Shown: positions 1-7,495, counted from the stretch's first letter. The stretch: 9,868 bases of DNA from Clostridiales bacterium (GCA_021203425.1 JAJQBF010000055.1:1-9868), one strand, 5' to 3'. Notes: generated by a model not told the origin, from the letters alone. Translations and numbers: made by a program.

Positions 1-9
1 GATATTAAG

Positions 10-15
10 AAAGGA
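10..15 (+). promoter_or_regulatory. Ribosome binding site of dnaN
   Basis: AAAGGA lies seven bases before the ATG at 23, a standard Firmicute arrangement. It supports that ATG as the dnaN start. Nothing else can be read in the first 22 bases; the promoter is presumably in or before dnaA, outside the window. Confidence 0.8.
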
Positions 16-22
16 ACGTACT

Positions 23-1120
23 ATGAAAATAAAAGTAAACAAAGACAGGCTTATGCACAATATTAATATTGCAAACAAAGCTGTAGTTTCAAAAACAACA
101 ATGAATATACTCGAATGTATACTGCTTATTGCCGATGAAAACGGTATTAAGTTAATATCAAATAATCTCGATATGGGCATAGAAACAGATTATTTTGAAG
201 GAAATGTTGAAGAAGAAGGAAAAATCGCCCTTGAGGGAAAATTCTTTTCAGATGTTATAAGATCCTGCCCTTCACAGGATATATCAATAGATACAGATGA
301 AAAATTTATTACTAAAATTAAAAGCGGAAAATCGGAAATTAAAATGTCGGGAAGGGATCCCGAAATATTTCCTCTCCTTCCCGAAGTGGCTGAAAATTTA
401 TGTTACACTATAGAAGCGACAAAATTTAAAGATATGATAAGAAAAACGATTTTTGCCGTTGCATCGGAAAATATAAAACCTGTTCTTACCGGTGAATATA
501 TTGAAATAAATGACAACGATATAAATATGGTAGGTATAGACGGCTACAGAATAGCCTGCGGAAGTTCGCAGCTTTTAAAGGGCAATGATGACAGTTTTTT
601 GGTAATCGTCCCGGGAAATTCATTAAACGAAATAGGAAGACTTATAAGTGACGAAGAAGAAATAGAAATGTATTTTACCGAAAATCATATGATGGTAAGA
701 TTTAAAGAATGTACTCTTCTTACAACTCTTATTGAGGGAGAATATCTTAAATATAAACATTTCTTTACAGGCGATTTTAAAACAAAGGTTGTAATAAAAA
801 AGGACGAAGTTTTAAGCTGTCTTGACAGAGTTTTGCTTATTTCAAAAGACGTTAAAAAATCTCCCGTTAAAGTACAAATAGGAGAAAATGTTATTGAACT
901 TTCAAGTATAAGCGAAATATTGGGAAGTATGTATGAATCTATAGACTGTGATGTTACGGGAGACGGGCTTACAATAGGCTTTAACCCCAAATATATGCAT
1001 GAAATTTTTAAGAACATAGATGCAGAGGAAGTTACGGTTATATTTAATTCATCTTTAAGCCCCTGTGTTATTCAGGGAGAGGAAGAATATAAATATCTGC
1101 TTTTGCCTCTGAGGTTATAA
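23..1120 (+). CDS. dnaN: DNA polymerase III subunit beta (sliding clamp)
   Basis: This gene encodes the ring-shaped clamp that encircles DNA and tethers DNA polymerase III and many repair proteins to the replication fork; it acts as a homodimer in the cytoplasm. The 365-residue product has the normal length for three tandem clamp folds. The N-terminus (MKIKVNKDRL, then KAVVSKTTMNILECILL) matches the family start, and the end (YKYLLLPLRL) is the family's C-terminal strand, so the gene is complete. The ATG at 23 is preceded by AAAGGA at a good distance. The stop (1118-1120) is followed after one base by the recF ATG, so the two are surely cotranscribed. Its place before recF-gyrB-gyrA is typical of the bacterial origin region, with dnaA expected just upstream. 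The assignment is secure from sequence pattern and context. Confidence 0.97.
   Translation: MKIKVNKDRLMHNINIANKAVVSKTTMNILECILLIADENGIKLISNNLDMGIETDYFEGNVEEEGKIALEGKFFSDVIRSCPSQDISIDTDEKFITKIKSGKSEIKMSGRDPEIFPLLPEVAENLCYTIEATKFKDMIRKTIFAVASENIKPVLTGEYIEINDNDINMVGIDGYRIACGSSQLLKGNDDSFLVIVPGNSLNEIGRLISDEEEIEMYFTENHMMVRFKECTLLTTLIEGEYLKYKHFFTGDFKTKVVIKKDEVLSCLDRVLLISKDVKKSPVKVQIGENVIELSSISEILGSMYESIDCDVTGDGLTIGFNPKYMHEIFKNIDAEEVTVIFNSSLSPCVIQGEEEYKYLLLPLRL
1111..1114 (+). promoter_or_regulatory. Ribosome binding site of recF inside the end of dnaN
   Basis: GAGG within the last codons of dnaN lies seven bases before the recF ATG at 1122. The dnaN stop sits between the two, so ribosomes finishing dnaN can restart directly on recF. 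This points to translational coupling and fixes the recF start. Confidence 0.65.
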
Positions 1121-1121
1121 T

Positions 1122-2210
1122 ATGGGCAGCATTATTGACAGACTTTATTTCAAAAATTACAGGAATCTTGAAGAAACAACAATGGAGTTCTGCCCCGGCA
1201 TAAACATAATCTACGGCAACAATGGTATGGGCAAAACAAACATACTTGAAACAATTTTTATGTGTTCAACAGGAAGAAGTCACAGAACACATAAGATATC
1301 AAATCTTATAAATTTTGAAAAACAGTCTGCCGGTATTGTTTTGTATAAGAAAAACGGCATATACACCGACAAAATAAATATAAGTCTTAAGGCAAACGAA
1401 AAAAAAGGAATATCCGTAAACGGTATATCTCTGAGAAAAACAAGTGAGCTTTTCGGAAATTTAAAGGTTGTTATGTTTTCTCCGGAAGATATGGGGCTTA
1501 TAAACGACGGTCCCAATTTAAGACGAAGATTTATGGATATGGAGCTTTGTCAGCTGAGCAAAATTTACTGTCATAATTTGGAACAGTATTTTAAAGTTTT
1601 AAAGCAGAGAAACAATCTTCTTAAAAGCGGCGGAAATATAAAAGAAACTCTTTTTGTGTGGGACTCTCAGCTTACGGAATACGGCTGTAAAATTATAGCC
1701 GCAAGAAAGGATTTCATAGAAAAAATAGCTCCCGTATGTATAGACTATTATTTAAAACTTACGGGGGGAAGAGAAAATCTTGAAATAAGCTATAAGCCTG
1801 AATCGGAAGAAAAAGATTTCGGGGCAAGACTTAAAAAAAGTATTGACAGGGATATGTATTATAAAAACACACACAACGGTCCTCACAGAGATGATATTAT
1901 ATTTAAAATAAACGGTTCCGAAATAAGGGCTTTCGGCTCTCAGGGGCAAAAAAAGTCAGCGGTTCTTGCTCTTAAGCTTTCAGAGGTTCAAATTTTGAAA
2001 GAAAGAACAGGAGAGATGCCTGTTTTGCTTTTTGATGATGTTATGAGTGAGCTTGACAGAGGCCGTCAGGAGTTTATTTTAAACAGTCTTAAGGGTATGC
2101 AGATAATATTAACCTGTACAGGTATGGACAGCTTTATAAATAATATATGTGTAAACGATAAAAACAAAGTTTTTTTTGTAAATTACGGAAAAATAGCTGT
2201 TAAAAACTGA
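1122..2210 (+). CDS. recF: DNA replication and repair protein RecF
   Basis: RecF is an SMC-like ATPase that binds gapped DNA and, with RecO and RecR, helps load RecA at stalled or damaged forks. The 362-residue product has normal length. Visible motifs, in order, are the N-terminal segment (LYFKNYRNLEE), Walker A at residues 32-39 (GNNGMGKT), the ABC-type signature at 273-279 (SQGQKKS) and Walker B at 300-312 with the acidic pair D305-D306, followed by the D-loop (MSELD). The signature has KK where many RecF proteins have QR, a mild variation. The gene starts one base after dnaN and ends with TGA, the only TGA stop among the seven genes here. No S4-domain gene separates it from dnaN, although many Firmicutes have one there. 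Complete and confidently assigned. Confidence 0.96.
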   Translation: MGSIIDRLYFKNYRNLEETTMEFCPGINIIYGNNGMGKTNILETIFMCSTGRSHRTHKISNLINFEKQSAGIVLYKKNGIYTDKINISLKANEKKGISVNGISLRKTSELFGNLKVVMFSPEDMGLINDGPNLRRRFMDMELCQLSKIYCHNLEQYFKVLKQRNNLLKSGGNIKETLFVWDSQLTEYGCKIIAARKDFIEKIAPVCIDYYLKLTGGRENLEISYKPESEEKDFGARLKKSIDRDMYYKNTHNGPHRDDIIFKINGSEIRAFGSQGQKKSAVLALKLSEVQILKERTGEMPVLLFDDVMSELDRGRQEFILNSLKGMQIILTCTGMDSFINNICVNDKNKVFFVNYGKIAVKN

Positions 2211-2226
2211 AAATTTGTGGTATAAT
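2197..2226 (+). promoter_or_regulatory. Probable SigA promoter for gyrB-gyrA
   Basis: A perfect -10 (TATAAT, 2221-2226) is preceded by TGG, giving the extended -10 form TGnTATAAT. The -35 is weak: CTGTTA at 2197-2202 matches TTGACA at three of six positions with an 18-base spacer, and an extended -10 can compensate for this. Transcription would begin near 2233, leaving a leader of roughly 90 bases before gyrB. The promoter overlaps the end of recF. It would let gyrase be controlled apart from dnaN-recF, for example by supercoiling, but that is inference. Confidence 0.6.
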
Positions 2227-2246
2227 TATTTTAATGGGTAATATTT

Positions 2247-2273
2247 TAAAAAGTTATAAATAAATGCTTTTTA
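2247..2273 (+). other. Weak hairpin in the gyrB leader
   Basis: TAAAAAG (2247-2253) can pair with CTTTTTA (2267-2273) across a 13-base loop, within the proposed gyrB leader. The stem is almost all A-U and is probably unstable. It may have no function or may slightly affect readthrough from recF. The rest of the 2211-2321 gap holds only the promoter and ribosome site. Confidence 0.2.
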
Positions 2274-2306
2274 TCAGAGAGAAAAACGATAAATTTACGT
2301 TTGGAC

Positions 2307-2314
2307 AGGAAGGA
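2307..2314 (+). promoter_or_regulatory. Ribosome binding site deciding the gyrB start
   Basis: AGGAAGGA ends seven bases before the ATG at 2322. An in-frame TTG at 2301 also opens the frame but lies upstream of this site and has no good ribosome site of its own. The ATG at 2322 is therefore the better start. Confidence 0.85.
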
Positions 2315-2321
2315 TTTTTAT

Positions 2322-4250
2322 ATGAGCAATGAAGTAAATAATAACAGCTATGATGAAAATCAAATACAAATATTGGAAGGTCTTGAGGCGGTAAGAAAAA
2401 GACCTGGTATGTATATAGGCTCTACCTCTATAAGAGGTCTTCATCATCTTGTGTATGAAATTGTGGATAACTCCGTTGACGAGGCTCTTGCAGGATTTTG
2501 TAAAAATATAGAGGTTACTCTTAACAAAGACAATTCGGTAACCGTAAAGGACGACGGACGAGGTATCCCCGTAGGAATTCACCCAACAGCAGGTATTCCG
2601 GCTGTTGAGGTTGTTTTTACAATTCTTCACGCCGGCGGAAAATTCGGCGGCGGAGGGTATAAGGTTTCCGGCGGTCTTCACGGTGTAGGTGCATCAGTTG
2701 TAAATGCACTTTCAAATAAGCTTAATGTTAAGATATACCACGAGGGCAAAATTTATTCACAGGATTACAGAAAAGGAGACGCTGTGGATAAGCTGACTGT
2801 TATAGGTGAATGCGATGAAAAATTAACAGGCTCCGAAATTACGTTTTTGCCCGATGATACAATTTTTGAAGAAACATACTTCGATTATGATACTCTGAGA
2901 GAACATTTTCAGGAAACGGCTTTTCTTACAAAAGGTTTAAGAATTACATATACGGATAAAAGAGAAGAAAAGGAAAAACAAGACTCATTTTGTTACGAAG
3001 GCGGAATAAAAGAATTTGTTCACCATATAAACAAGGATATAAAAACTCCCGTATATGATGACATTTTTTATTGTGAGGGAACAAAGGACGATATAATTGT
3101 TGAGGTTGCTTTTCAGCATAATGACGGTTATATAGAAAATAATTATTCTTATGTAAATAATATAAATACCGTTGACGGCGGAACCCATGTGGCAGGTTTC
3201 AGAACAGGTCTTACAAAAACCGTAAATGACTACTGCCGAAGATTCGGTCTTTTAAAGGATAATGACAAAAACCTTATGGGAGAGGATATAAGAGAAGGTT
3301 TAGTTTCCGTTGTATCCATTAAAATAAGCGACCCTCAGTTTGAAGGTCAGACAAAGGGAAAATTGGGAACCTCAGAGGCTAAAAATGCGGTTGACAGCGT
3401 TTTATCCGAAAAGCTGACATACTTCCTTGAAGAAAATCCCGGAGTTGCAAAGGCAATTTTCGATAAAGCAACTCTTGCCTCCCATGCAAGAGACGCAGCC
3501 AAAAAAGCAAGAGAGCTTGTAAGAAGAAAGTCTGTTCTCGAAACAACAAGACTGCCCGGAAAACTTTCGGACTGTTCCGAAAAAGACCCTTCAAAATGTG
3601 AAATTTATATAGTCGAGGGAAATTCCGCCGGAGGTTCGGCGGTTGACGCAAGAACAAGCAAAACACAGGCTATTCTGCCATTAAGGGGTAAAATTTTAAA
3701 TGTTGAAAAAGCAAGGCTTGACAGAGTTTTGGAAAATGAAGAAATAAAATCTATGATAACCGCCTTCGGAACAGGTATACATGATGAATTTGATATTTCA
3801 AAGCTGAGATATCATAAAATCATAATTATGACCGATGCCGATGTAGACGGCGCTCATATTACAACCCTTCTCTTGACATTTATTTTCAGATTTATGCGTC
3901 CTCTTATAGAAGAAGGCTATGTATATCTGGCAAAGCCACCTCTTTATAAAATCGAAAAAGGAAATAAGAAAACCTACGCCTACAGCGATGAAGAAAGAGA
4001 TGAAATACTTAAAAATATGGATACAAAGGGTATGAAACCTATTCAGAGATATAAAGGTTTAGGTGAGATGGACCCGGAACAGCTGTGGGAAACAACAATG
4101 GATCCGGAAAAGAGAACTCTTATAAGAGTAAATATGGAAGATGCCAGAAGGGCAGACGAAATTTTCTCGAAATTAATGGGAGATAATGTTGAACCGAGAA
4201 AAGAATTTATAAGAGAATATGCTAAATTCGTTACAAATCTTGATGTATAA
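2322..4250 (+). CDS. gyrB: DNA gyrase subunit B (ATPase subunit)
   Basis: GyrB supplies the ATPase and part of the metal-binding cleavage centre of the A2B2 enzyme that introduces negative supercoils. The 642 residues fit the short Gram-positive form. The GHKL ATPase domain shows E46 and N50 in EIVDNSVDEA, D77-D78-G in DDGRGIP, the ATP lid GGLHGVGAS (117-125) and the transducer lysine K345 in QTKGKLG. The TOPRIM domain shows the catalytic E432 in VEGNSAGGSA and D505/D507/D509 in MTDADVDGAH. The C-terminal block RYKGLGEMDPEQLW (576-589) is intact. N434 replaces the Asp usual in EGDSAGG, and residues 441-447 (VDARTSK) differ from the usual KQGRDR-type stretch, although the Arg is kept. The start rests on AGGAAGGA before 2322. 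gyrA follows after 12 bases, in the same frame. Confidence 0.97.
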   Translation: MSNEVNNNSYDENQIQILEGLEAVRKRPGMYIGSTSIRGLHHLVYEIVDNSVDEALAGFCKNIEVTLNKDNSVTVKDDGRGIPVGIHPTAGIPAVEVVFTILHAGGKFGGGGYKVSGGLHGVGASVVNALSNKLNVKIYHEGKIYSQDYRKGDAVDKLTVIGECDEKLTGSEITFLPDDTIFEETYFDYDTLREHFQETAFLTKGLRITYTDKREEKEKQDSFCYEGGIKEFVHHINKDIKTPVYDDIFYCEGTKDDIIVEVAFQHNDGYIENNYSYVNNINTVDGGTHVAGFRTGLTKTVNDYCRRFGLLKDNDKNLMGEDIREGLVSVVSIKISDPQFEGQTKGKLGTSEAKNAVDSVLSEKLTYFLEENPGVAKAIFDKATLASHARDAAKKARELVRRKSVLETTRLPGKLSDCSEKDPSKCEIYIVEGNSAGGSAVDARTSKTQAILPLRGKILNVEKARLDRVLENEEIKSMITAFGTGIHDEFDISKLRYHKIIIMTDADVDGAHITTLLLTFIFRFMRPLIEEGYVYLAKPPLYKIEKGNKKTYAYSDEERDEILKNMDTKGMKPIQRYKGLGEMDPEQLWETTMDPEKRTLIRVNMEDARRADEIFSKLMGDNVEPRKEFIREYAKFVTNLDV

Positions 4251-4252
4251 GC

Positions 4253-4258
4253 AGGTGA
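4253..4258 (+). promoter_or_regulatory. Ribosome binding site for the full-length gyrA start
   Basis: AGGTGA lies four bases before the ATG at 4263, just after the gyrB stop. The next in-frame ATG, at 4350, has no purine-rich site before it. This favours 4263 as the ancestral gyrA start even though a TAA follows 15 codons later. Confidence 0.65.
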
Positions 4259-4262
4259 ATTT

Positions 4263-6800
4263 ATGGACGAAATTGTAAATAATAATAAGGATAAAATATT
4301 AGATGTTTAAATTGTAAGTAAAATTAAAACATCTTATATAGACTATGCAATGAGCGTAATTGTTGCAAGAGCACTTCCCGACGTAAGAGACGGTTTAAAG
4401 CCTGTTCACAGACGTATTCTCCATGCTATGAACGAGCTTAATATGGGACCTAATTCAGCCCATAAAAAATCCGCCCGTATCGTCGGTGATACAATGGGTA
4501 AATATCACCCCCACGGTGATGCAGCTATATATGATGCCCTTGTAAGAATGGGGCAGAACTTCTCTATGAGATATCCTCTTATAGACGGTCACGGAAATTT
4601 CGGTAATATAGACGGTTATCAGGCGGCGGCTATGAGATATACCGAGGCAAGACTTTCAAAAATTGCTCTTGCTATGCTTGACGATATGGACGAGGAAATG
4701 GTTGATTTTGTTGACAACTACGACGGTGAGTTAAGAGAACCGGCTGTTCTTCCTTCAAGATTTCCGAACCTTCTTGTAAACGGTTCTTCGGGCATTGCCG
4801 TAGGTATGGCTACAAATATACCCCCTCATAATCTTTCCGAGGTTATAGACGGGCTTGACCTTATAATCGACAATAAAATTAATAACAGAGATACTGATAT
4901 AAAAGAAATTATGTCGGTTATAAAAGGTCCCGATTTTCCCACAGGTGCGTCTATTTTGGACAGAAGCGGCATAAAACAGGCTTATCTTACAGGCAGGGGC
5001 AAAATAAAAATGCGCTCCAATGCAGAAATAGAAACCCTTCCAAACGGCAGACAGAGAATTGTGGTCAGTGAAATACCTTATCAGGTTAATAAGGCAAAAA
5101 TGATTGAAAAAATTGCCGATCTTGTTAAGGAAAAGAAAATAGAGGGAATAGCCGATTTAAATGATGCATCGGGAAGAGAAGACGGAATTAAAATAGTTAT
5201 AGACTGTAAGAAAGATGCAAATGCTAATGTTATTCTTAACAGACTTTATAAATATTCACAACTTCAGGAATCTTATTCCATAAATTTTCTTGCTATAGTT
5301 GACGGTGAGCCTAAAACCTTGAATATTAAAGAAATACTTATGTATTATCTTGATTTTCAAGAGGATTTTGTAGCAAGAAGAACAAAAAGAGATTTAAATA
5401 AAGCCGAAAAAAGAGCGCATATTTTAGAGGGCTATTTAAAGGCTATCGATAATATAGACGAGGTTATAAACATAATAAGAACTTCGAAAAGTGTAGACGA
5501 AGAAAGAACAAGGCTTATGACAACCTTCGGCTTTACCGAGGAACAGGTTAAGGCTATTGTTGAAATGCGTCTGAGAAGTTTAAGAGGTTTGGAAAGAGAA
5601 AAAATACTTGAGGAACTTAATAAACTTCAGGAAAGAATTAAAGAATTAAGAGAAATTTTAGCCGACAAGAAGGTTCTTTTAAATGTTCTTAAAAAAGAAT
5701 TTTTGGAAATCAAAGAAAAATTCGGTGATGAAAGAAGAACAAAGATAATAGATGATCCGGGTGAAATCGATATTGAAGATTTAATTCATGATGAAATGAG
5801 CGTTATAACAATGACTTATTTCAATTATGCAAAGAGATGTCCTCTTTCCACTTATAAGAGCCAAAACAGAGGCGGCAAGGGTATAATGGGTATGCAGACA
5901 AGAGAGGACGATATTGTAAGAGGTATGTTCCTTGCGTCAAACCATACCACAATACTTTTCTTTACCAATGAAGGCAGGGTTTATAAGCTAAAGACATATG
6001 AGATACCCGAGGCAGGAAGAAACGCTAAGGGAACGCCTATTGTAAATATGATTTCTCTCAACAGTGAAGAAAAGGTAACAGCAATTCTCACTGTTAAAGA
6101 TATAGAGGAAGACAGCTATTTTACAATGATAACCAAAAAGGGCATCATTAAGAGAGTTAAAACCGAAGCCTTCAGGAATATAAGAAAGGGCGGTTTGATA
6201 GCCGTTAATTTAAAGGAAAATGACAGGTTTATGTCCGTTATAAAGACAGACGGCAATAGTAATATTATTGTTGCCACAAAGAACGGTATGGCTATCAGGT
6301 TTAACGAAAATGACTGCCGTGGTATGGGCAGAAATGCAGCCGGAGTTAAGGCAATAAAGCTGAGAAATGACGATATTGTAATAGGTATGGAGGCAGTTGA
6401 GGAAGGAAAGAAACTTCTTACCGTTTCCGAAAAGGGTTACGGTAAATGTACCCTTACCTCAAAATATAAAACTCAGTCAAGAGGCGGCATAGGTCTTAAA
6501 TCTTATAATATAACCTCAAAAACAGGTAATATAGCCGGTATTTCAATGGTAAACGAAAACGAAGAGCTTATGCTTATTACTTCAGAGGGTGTTATTATAA
6601 GAATAAGAGTTAAGGATATTTCCACAACTGACAGAAATGCTTCGGGAGTTAAGCTTATAAATGTAGGCGAAAATGTAAATGTTATGTCCATAGCTAAAAT
6701 ATCCGAAGAAACTATAGAAGAAGAAATTGAGGAACAGACAGAGGAAGATGTTTCCGAAAGAAAGGAAACATATAACGAAACCGAAGAAGATTCGGAATAA
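4263..6800 (+). CDS. gyrA: DNA gyrase subunit A, with in-frame TAA at codon 16
   Basis: GyrA is the DNA-cleaving and DNA-wrapping subunit of gyrase. Counted from the ATG at 4263, the frame is 845 residues long apart from a TAA at codon 16; the open part without an internal stop begins at ATG 4350. The sequence on both sides of the TAA (KDKILDV, then IVSKIKTSYIDYAMSVIV) aligns with the normal GyrA N-terminus, so this is a nonsense codon and not a frameshift. The winged-helix core has KYHPHGDAAIYD and the catalytic tyrosine Y126 in AMRYTEAR. The GyrA box QNRGGKG (534-540) and the beta-pinwheel repeats identify it as GyrA rather than ParC. An acidic tail ends the protein. Residue 87 is Ala where E. 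coli has Ser83; D91 (Asp87 there) is kept. A protein started at 4350 would lack the conserved N-terminal arm. It is unresolved whether this is a sequencing error, a mutation or readthrough. Confidence 0.93.
4308..4310 (+). other. In-frame TAA within the conserved N-terminus of gyrA
   Basis: Reading from the ATG at 4263, codon 16 is TAA, between GTT (Val) and ATT (Ile). Relatives have a polar residue here (Asn in E. coli PVNIEEE and B. subtilis EINISQE, as I recall them). One base change from GAA, CAA or AAA would create it. TAA is the ordinary stop of six of the seven genes in the window, so code reassignment is unlikely. No ATG, GTG or TTG occurs in frame between it and 4350. Confidence 0.95.
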
Positions 6801-6808
6801 AAGTATGT

Positions 6809-6873
6809 TGTATTAAAAAAAGCCGGTCTGAAAATATATTTTAAATATATTTCAGACCGACTTTTATAATACA
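6809..6873. terminator. Bidirectional terminator between gyrA and the minus-strand genes
   Basis: GGTCTGAAA at 6825 onward pairs with the CAGACC-ending arm at 6843-6858, with one bulged base and a very short AT loop. The stem extends outward through C6824-G6859 and G6822-C6861. An A-run (6815-6821) on the left and CTTTT (6861-6865) on the right give a U-tract on either strand. TGTATTA (6809-6815) and TAATACA (6867-6873) can pair as well. It lies 9 bases after the gyrA stop and about 25 bases beyond the stop of the opposing lipoprotein gene, so it can end both transcripts. Confidence 0.88.
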
Positions 6874-6897
6874 GTGAAGTATAATGCACATGGAAAT

Positions 6898-7467
6898 TTA
6901 TTCTGTTTTTGAAGACGGTTCATAATCACCGAAAGTATAAAGTGAGGCTGTTACTGTGTCTATAAGAGATTCATCATATATTTCGGCTGTTGCGTAATAA
7001 TATGTATCTCCATCAGCGGATAAGTTTTCCAAAATTATGAAATTTTCAGGTTCGGCCTCTTCATATTCCACATAATTTTTTAAAATTACCGTAGATGTAT
7101 AGACTTTTGTGCCGTTCATCTTTTTCTTAAAGTTAAAGTTTCTTACTTCGACATCAGCATCTACGTTTTCATAGAGAGCAAGAAGTTCTTCCTCTGTTTC
7201 GGGAATAGATTCGTAAAGACTGTTTTCGTCAAAATCCTCTTCTTTAATAGCTGAAATATAGCCTTTATTTTCAGATTCAAAGTCTAAGGCAGCCCATTCA
7301 GATGAAACGGTTTCAAATGTATCATCAGGCAAAATTATAGATACACTTTCGTCTTCGGAAACAATCTGAGAACCTTTAAGAAGAGAAAGGTCAGGCTTAC
7401 TTTCTCCGCAGGCACCCAAAACAAAAGCGAGAAGAAGGATGATGGGTAAGATAGAAAATTTTTTCAT
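6898..7467 (-). CDS. Predicted lipoprotein of unknown function (paralog of the 7573-8196 gene)
   Basis: The product has 189 residues. The N-terminus MKKFSILPIILLLAFVLGAC is a clear lipoprotein signal: two lysines, a hydrophobic stretch and a lipobox LGAC with the lipidated cysteine at residue 20. It should be anchored on the outer face of the cell membrane. The mature part is strongly acidic, without further membrane segments or any catalytic motif I can name. It aligns with the next gene upstream on the same strand: LPDD near 47, RNFNF near 109-113 followed by NGTKVYT, and YYATAEIYDES near 157-167 each have counterparts there. The size and pattern recall PsbP/DcrB-like small lipoproteins, but that is only a guess. 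GAAAGG (7481-7486) is the likely ribosome site, at a rather long 13 bases. It converges on gyrA across a shared terminator. Confidence 0.85.
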   Translation of the reverse strand: MKKFSILPIILLLAFVLGACGESKPDLSLLKGSQIVSEDESVSIILPDDTFETVSSEWAALDFESENKGYISAIKEEDFDENSLYESIPETEEELLALYENVDADVEVRNFNFKKKMNGTKVYTSTVILKNYVEYEEAEPENFIILENLSADGDTYYYATAEIYDESLIDTVTASLYTFGDYEPSSKTE

Positions 7468-7495
7468 AATTGTTTTTTTTCCTTTCGATTAAAAT

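Noticed and set aside
685..1017. Minus-strand open frame of 110 codons within dnaN
   Set aside because: It lies wholly inside the well-supported dnaN, has no ribosome site and no recognisable protein pattern; it is a shadow frame.
2301..2321. Upstream TTG start adding seven residues to GyrB
   Set aside because: The strong ribosome site AGGAAGGA lies downstream of this TTG and at ideal distance from the ATG at 2322, and the extra residues overlap that site.
4308..4310. Reassignment of TAA to an amino acid in this organism
   Set aside because: TAA ends dnaN, gyrB, gyrA, both lipoprotein genes and rny at the expected family C-termini, so it works as a normal stop here.
4350..4352. ATG 4350 as the natural start of gyrA
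   Set aside because: It falls inside the conserved block YAMSVIV, has no ribosome site, and would discard the conserved arm that is plainly encoded in frame upstream.
4263..6800. Reading this pair as topoisomerase IV (parE-parC)
   Set aside because: The GyrA box QNRGGKG, the acidic tail and the dnaN-recF-gyrB-gyrA context all indicate gyrase.
6809..6873. The long inverted repeat as a mobile-element end or attachment site
   Set aside because: It sits between two converging genes with A- and T-tracts on each side, has no second copy or target duplication in the window, and is fully explained as a two-way terminator.
6503..6889. Minus-strand open frame overlapping the gyrA end and the terminator
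   Set aside because: It is serine-rich from antisense reading of Glu-rich codons, spans the terminator hairpin, and has no family resemblance.
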